NCBI GenBank assembly: GCA_030765045.1
Contig: CM060964.1
Location: 280,711,502 to 280,775,501 of the forward strand
Origin: Tenodera sinensis
Lineage: Eukaryota; Arthropoda; Insecta; Mantodea; Mantidae
DNA length: 64,000 nt
Reading direction: 5' to 3'
Shown: one piece after another, positions 58,521 to 64,000 of the stretch
Layout of the letters: each line of letters opens with the position of its first letter
Numbering within the stretch: the stretch's first letter is position 1
Program-made: the position numbers and the translations under genes
The notes under the pieces: model-generated
Databases searched by the model: none
Told to the model about the DNA's origin: nothing
Seen by the model: the letters and a program-made list of their open reading frames with translations, nothing else

Positions 58521-59252
58521 TATACTCTGTTCATCAAGAGATTAGAGGAGATATAAACAAAGCACCGGTTTGTATCACTCCGCGGCCACGTGCTTTCACA
58601 ATGACGCAACACAGTTACCTACCGCTACGCGTAGGTATAATATGCATTTTACACTACTAAAAGGATATATTTACTTGATCCAAATAACATGTAGCACATG
58701 GCAATTAACTACTACTTACGTCATCTCTGTCCACAATAACACTTTTTCATTTCCTGCTCACAATCTCCAGAAGCAGCTTGTGGAGGGAAGTTCGTTTTAG
58801 ATCTGGAAGATCGGGATCAGAGTTAACTGCCAACAGCACTTTGTTTAAGGTGGGGGTTCATTGTTAAGAACGTCTTCGATAGCAAGTTCGGGGTATTTCT
58901 CGCAGAACTTGTTAAACACGTTCAATATTGTTGTCTTTTCATCACTTCGCAACCGTTTGCCGCGCTTATGTTTTACAACTCACTTGTTCCGCCATGTTAC
59001 TTTCATACTGAATAATGCGCGCGCAGAATGAATTAGGCTGGTTACAGATTCACTTAACTGTGTATTCTTACACTTTAACTATGCTTAGTACACTTAGTTC
59101 ATGCTTTAGCAAACATTAAGTGAGATTTCAGACCTTAGTAACAGTATTTCTTCAAGGGACTATTTACACGGCGAAAGCGTCAAGAGGGCGCGCTGTGGTC
59201 TAAACGCACGTGGCTTTGTTTACGTCTCTAATCTCTTGATGAACAGAGTATA
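58521..59252 (-). mobile_element. TA-flanked TIR element with helix-turn-helix fragment
   Basis: The element is 58523-59250. Left TACTCTGTTCATCAAGAGAT and the inverted right end match over about 25 bases, and AAACAAAGC..C continues the match. TA lies outside both ends. On the minus strand, near the right end, ATGGCGGAACAAGTG (58995) precedes a frame with KHKRGKRLRSDEKTTILNVF and KYPELAIEDVLNN. This resembles the N-terminal DNA-binding region of insect DDE_3-type elements (RSDE...VLNV...). The catalytic region is absent. Confidence 0.65.
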
Positions 59253-59574
59253 CATAAAAGGGAAGTGGGAGGTCAGTCTTCTAGCTGCCGTGACAGTCAT
59301 AAGTTCATGCGTTGTATATGTGACTGCCTTCAAGTTCTGATAACGTTCTGGTCACTTGCTCCCGCACCACTCTCCACACTTCCCCACATTTCTCCTCACT
59401 CGCGCATACGAAGTGTCACGACGTTTTAGGCAAGCTGTAACGCAATAGGTTTTTTTCTACTAAATAAGTTGGAAATAGTTTCACATCTGGACAGTAATAA
59501 TAATATGGACACTTGCATAGTAGTCTAGTAACTCTTCTGTAAATTTTGTAGGGATGCCACACTCATTTCCACAA
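59253..59574. other. No feature recognised
   Basis: Short AT-mixed spacer before the AAT array. Confidence 0.5.
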
Positions 59575-60288
<714 letters not shown>

Positions 60289-60643
60289 TACAGTAGAATC
60301 CTGCTAACTCTACTCTCAATAACTCGACATTCCGGGTTGACAACGTTTTTTATTTTCACTTATTTTTTATTGTTTTTTATTATTTCTTATGATTAAACTT
60401 GACTAATAATTCCTGTAATGTCTATGCGGTGTAAACGTATACGTAAATATTAATTAGTGTACGTATACAAGCTACCTCATTCTCCCGTGGTTTATGATTG
60501 AGTTCACAGACCATAGGGACATCGGATTATCCTTCCGACTTCCATGTAGTGACTTAAACATTGCGGATCGTGCGTGATTAAGTACAATCCCCGCTCGCAT
60601 CAGCAGGATCTTATTTATTTCAAGGAAATAAACAGAGACATTA

Positions 60644-60890
60644 CGGACCGCGCCGTAGCCGAGTGGTTAGATCATTCGGTCTCGCCAAAAGCGGCCCGGG
60701 CTCGATCCCAGGCAACAGCATGTGGGATTTGTGGTGGACGAAGTGGCGCTGGGGCGGGTTTCCTCCGGGTTCTCCGGTTTCCCCCGCCAACTCATTCCAC
60801 CGGTGCTCCATCTTTATTCCATGTATCAACAGTGTCACCGCCTGCAGTGCCGTATGCAGTAAAAGTGGGCGTTAAATACTATACAAAAGA
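60644..60890 (+). mobile_element. tRNA-headed SINE-E
   Basis: CGCGCCGTAGCCGAGTGGTT (A box) and GGGCTCGATCCCAGG (B box) give a leucine-tRNA-like head. The body has GGTTTCCTCCGGGTTCTCCG and GGTTTCCCCCGCC, and it ends with GTGGGCGTTAAATACTATAC. There is no A tail. FAM1 copy O begins directly after it. Confidence 0.8.
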
Positions 60891-61214
60891 AAATCTGATG
60901 TGTTGCTGCCACATGACTTTTTGTACTCTTGTAGCAACCATTTTTACAGACTCTTATTTCTATATCTTCTTCGTGTTAGTTGAGATAAATGTGTGCACAA
61001 ATTATCTTATTGCGTATTTCGTTGTAGGAGCAAGGGGAATTTTAGAATACAGTAGGCTTTGAGCGATAGTCAAATCTTTTAAAGCTTTGAGATCCCGTTC
61101 TCTTTGCACACTTAACATATAAAAAAATGAACAACGATGTTCCATTTCACGAAAGATTAAGTTTTCCGAAACTGACACTAATAACAAGGAATATCTCCGA
61201 AATGGTTCACTCTA

Positions 61215-61262
<48 letters not shown>

Positions 61263-61790
61263 CTAGGTATAAATAGTGTGTTTTAGCGAGATCTACATTT
61301 TTCTTCAATAATTGTCTATCTCTTACGGTTTAGGAGTTATTCAAAAGTCATCCAGAGTAAACAGGACTACATAGGCTATAGCCAGAAAATTCAAAATATA
61401 CATTTATCATTCAAATATCTTAAACATATGGCATTTTAATCAAAATAGTTAGAGCCATTTTCAAGAAAATCAAAATTTTCGAAAAGTTTTTCACGTAAAG
61501 AGTAGTTTAGGTAGGAGCTATTTTCTTCAAAATCTTCGTGTCGCATCCTTGAAAGACATTAAACTTAAGTACCAACTTTGGTTTTTAACCGACTTTTCGT
61601 TTTTGGGTTATGCTGTCCACAGACTGACAGACTGACAGACACACAGACTGACACACACAGACACACACGGACCTTTTTCTAAAAATGCTTTTTTTGGATT
61701 CAAAACATGTATTCCCGATGAAATCTCGACATGGAATTTTTGGGTGGAATACAATACTTCCCCTACTAACCAGTAGAAAAAGTAAAAATG
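60891..61790 (-). mobile_element. FAM1 copy O (near full length, reverse)
   Basis: Starts AAATCTGATGTGTTGCTGCC and ends CCAGTAGAAAAAGTAAAAA. The A/T-run site holds a 45-base A run (61216-61260). The GT site has only short CAGACTGACACACACAG units. Confidence 0.88.
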
Positions 61791-62000
61791 GCTCCATTCA
61801 TCCTTGCATTTGCTTGATTTCTGTACCAAACAGGAAGATCATAATATGTGTCAGTCCCATTAGCACACTTTGTTATGTTTTTAAACGCCCGTGGATTTTT
61901 TATTTGCCTATGAGCGCTAGTTTCAGCTTATGATTGTCTGTTGCATTGCTGCAGGCCAAGACTGTAACTCTCTCCTTACTTCTCTTATAGCCTAGGGCCA
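61791..62000. other. Spacer between inverted FAM1 copies
   Basis: About 210 bases with no transposase coding and no match to Tigger or FAM1. It would form the loop if copies O and P paired. Confidence 0.5.
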
Positions 62001-62871
62001 ATTTTTACTTTCTCTACTGGTAAGTGGGGGACGTATTGTATTCCACCCAAAAATTCGATGTCGAGGTTTCACCGGAAATACATGTTTTGAGGCCCCCTGA
62101 ATCCAAAAAAAGCATTTTTAGAAAAAGGCCCGTGTGTGTGTGTCAGTCTGTGTGTGTCAGTCTGTGGACAGCATAACTCAAAAACGAAAAGTCGGTTAAA
62201 AACCAAAGTTGGTATTTAAATTTAATGTCTTTCAAGGATGTGACACGAAGATTTTGAAGAAAATAGCCCCACCCTAAACTACCCTTTACATGGAAAATTT
62301 TTCGAAAATTTTGATTTTCTTGAAAATGACTCTAACGATTTTGATTAAAATATCATATGTTTGGGATATTTTGACAGCAAATGAAATGTATATATTGAGT
62401 TTTCTGGCTATAGCCCCTGTAGTCGTATTTACTCTGGACGACTTTTGCATAACTGGTAAACCGTTAGAGATAGACCAAATTATACTGTACAGAAAATGTA
62501 GACCTTGCTAAAATACACAATTTATATCTCAATAAATTTTCTTGTAGGTTGGACCATTTCGGAGATATTCCTTGTTATGTGTGTGAGTTTCGGAAAACTT
62601 AGAACTTTCGTCAAATGGGTCATCGTTGTTCATTTTTTTATATGTTAAGTGTGCAAAGACAACAGAATCTCAAAGTTTAAAACATTTGACTATCGCACAA
62701 AGCCTACTGTATTGTAACATTCCCCTTGCACCTACAAGGAAATAAGGAATAAGATAATTTGTACAAATGTGTATCTCAACTATCAAGAAAGAAGATATAG
62801 GAATAAGAGTTTGTAAGAATCCTTAGTACAAGAGTAGAGAAAGTCATGTGAGTGCAACACATCAGATTTTT
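62001..62871 (+). mobile_element. FAM1 copy P (near full length, forward)
   Basis: Starts TTTTTACTTTCTCTACTGG and ends AGTAGAGAAAGTCATGTGAG, CATCAGATTTTT. Its last bases directly abut the Tigger coding sequence (TTTAAGGACTGG), which places the FAM1 3' end at CATCAGA plus a few T. Both internal sites are short here. Confidence 0.9.
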
Positions 62872-63551
62872 AAGGACTGGTTTTTCCAGCAGTTTGCTCC
62901 TTCAGTAGAAACATTTATAAACTTGCCAAGGAGAACACTTCTCATTCTGGACAATGCTTCATCCCATCCTGACGTGGAACATTTACGGGACAGAGAAATA
63001 AGAGCCATGTTTCTCCCTCCTAACGTGACTTCGATGTCAACCAACGAACCAAGGAATTTCAGGAGCACTGAAGAAAAGGTACAGACAGAAACTTGTTTCA
63101 TCACTTGTTTTAATCCTGGAGAATGGATGTCATATGATTGACAAACTAAAGAAAATAGATATGCTGGACGTCGTAGGCTGGATATCCGAATCTTGGAATG
63201 AAATCGAGCAAATAACAGTTCGTTCCTGGAGAAAGCTACTGGACCATTCAGGAAACGAATTTCAAGAAAGTAGGGTCGAATCAGAAAATTGTGTAATAGT
63301 GGACTTATTGAAGAAAATTACAGGCTGTGAAGCTGTTACCGATGCTGATGTCGGTGAATGGATGGAGCAGGATGAAAACTGAACTTTTAGGAGATTCTGA
63401 AATAATTGCACTAGTGAAAACGAACGAAGACAAAAACGAAGTGGACTCAGAGGAAGAGAAAGAAATGGAAGACAATGGGAAAAGTAAAATGATATCTCAC
63501 AGTGAAGGACTTAAGGCCGCAGAAGCAATGCTCTGTTATCTGGAGGAATAA
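62872..63551 (+). pseudogene. Tigger/jerky-like DDE transposase, C-terminal half
   Basis: Frame 1: KDWFFQQFAPSVETFINLPR, LLILDNASSHP (second catalytic Asp and the DNA..H motif) and MFLPPNVTS. A one-base frameshift follows. Frame 2: CQPTNQG, where the family has CQPMDQG, so the third catalytic Asp is Asn; then HMIDKLKKIDMLDVVGWISE and DADVGEWMEQDEN. A second frameshift leads to frame 3, which ends KAAEAMLCYLEE, the usual Tigger C-terminus. The CENP-B-like DNA-binding part and first Asp are absent. Two frameshifts and a lost catalytic residue make it inactive. Confidence 0.85.
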
Positions 63552-64000
63552 GGTGTAGGTATCTGCTATGGACATTTTATTTCTCCGTCGCCTACCTACG
63601 TGATGAAGGTGCATGGCGACGAAATGAGTGTGAGAGGCAGAGTAGCATCACATTTTTTTTCTACAAAGTACTAAAAATTTCTTTTCTATTCTATGTAAGT
63701 ACATTTATGTATTTTTTAATTTACTTTTACACTAATCATTTTTAGGATATGTTATATTTTTCTGCGTCCTATATTATACTAAAACATACATTTATGTAAT
63801 TTGCAGTATTATGCCATGACTTCTAAACAACACACACCTGGTTCCGTAAAACTCAACATTTCGGTAACTCGACATTCTCTCAGTCCACAGTAGGACGAGT
63901 TATCGGGATTCCGCTGTATTATTAAAATACAATATTAACAGTAATAAAAACGAACAAGTGCCAATGAAACATTACGTGTCTTCATGTTTGCATGTATTTT

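Larger units (their letters stand above)
60289..63918 (+). mobile_element. pogo/Tigger element (3.6 kb) loaded with nested repeats
   Basis: The element is 60291-63916. Left end CAGTAGAATCCTGCTAACTC and the inverted right end CAGCGGAATCCCGATAACTC match at 16 of 20. TA flanks both (60289-60290 and 63917-63918). A Tigger-type transposase C-terminus is encoded near the right end. The left half holds a SINE and two FAM1 copies in inverse orientation, and the transposase N-terminus is missing. AACTCGACATTC occurs near both ends in the same orientation (about 60321 and 63865), a subterminal direct repeat. Confidence 0.85.

Overview
This window looks like intergenic or intronic DNA from a large, AT-rich, repeat-laden arthropod genome, most likely an insect. 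I base that on the transposon families: decayed FLYWCH/MULE, hAT, PIF/Harbinger, pogo/Tigger and mariner-like transposases, one non-LTR reverse transcriptase scrap, many different tRNA-headed SINEs, and long AAT, AC and CACT simple repeats. I see no convincing host protein gene, rRNA, functional tRNA gene or CRISPR array. Almost all open frames are chance frames, microsatellite translations or transposon remnants. The only intact-looking coding unit is a small two-exon Myb/SANT-like gene inside a Harbinger element.

The most abundant component is an interspersed repeat of about 0.9 kb that I cannot assign to a class, called FAM1 here. About twenty copies or fragments in both orientations make up roughly a sixth of the window. 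Full copies start with TTTTTACTTTCTCTACT, repeat that motif in inverted form just inside, and end with AGTAGAGAAAGT followed by a short tail ending CATCAGATTTTT. Two fixed internal positions repeatedly grow simple repeats: a GT-rich site and an A/T-run site.

Layout. 0.2-2.5 kb: a GC-rich SINE and a FLYWCH/MULE pseudogene. 3.5-5 kb: a tRNA-SINE and a 53-bp micro-retroposon. 7.5-14 kb: two decayed hAT elements and several FAM1 copies. 17-24 kb: FAM1 copies, a SINE and a decayed mariner-like element. 25-40 kb: mostly unique AT-rich sequence with two foldback/MITE-like structures, SINEs, a second micro-retroposon and a hAT remnant. 40-48 kb: hAT, FAM1, a long-TIR mariner-like element, a LINE fragment split by a SINE, then a CACT satellite of about 0.9 kb and an AAT array. 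49-55 kb: a dense FAM1 cluster with a resolvable three-level nest (FAM1, then Harbinger, then tRNA-SINE). 56-59 kb: a third micro-retroposon, a SINE inside FAM1 and a TIR element. 59.5-64 kb: an AAT/GAT mosaic and a pogo/Tigger element carrying a SINE and two inverted FAM1 copies.

The strongest novel signal is a family of very small insertions (53-79 bp). They share a GGGCCC..AATGACCT..GTCGACGGGCCCTTAAACCC-type core, begin at nearly the same base, and in three cases are flanked by perfect 11-bp target-site duplications. A fourth member, with a near-perfect 11-bp duplication, brackets the whole 0.9-kb CACT satellite. That implies the satellite grew out of the short tail of one micro-insertion.
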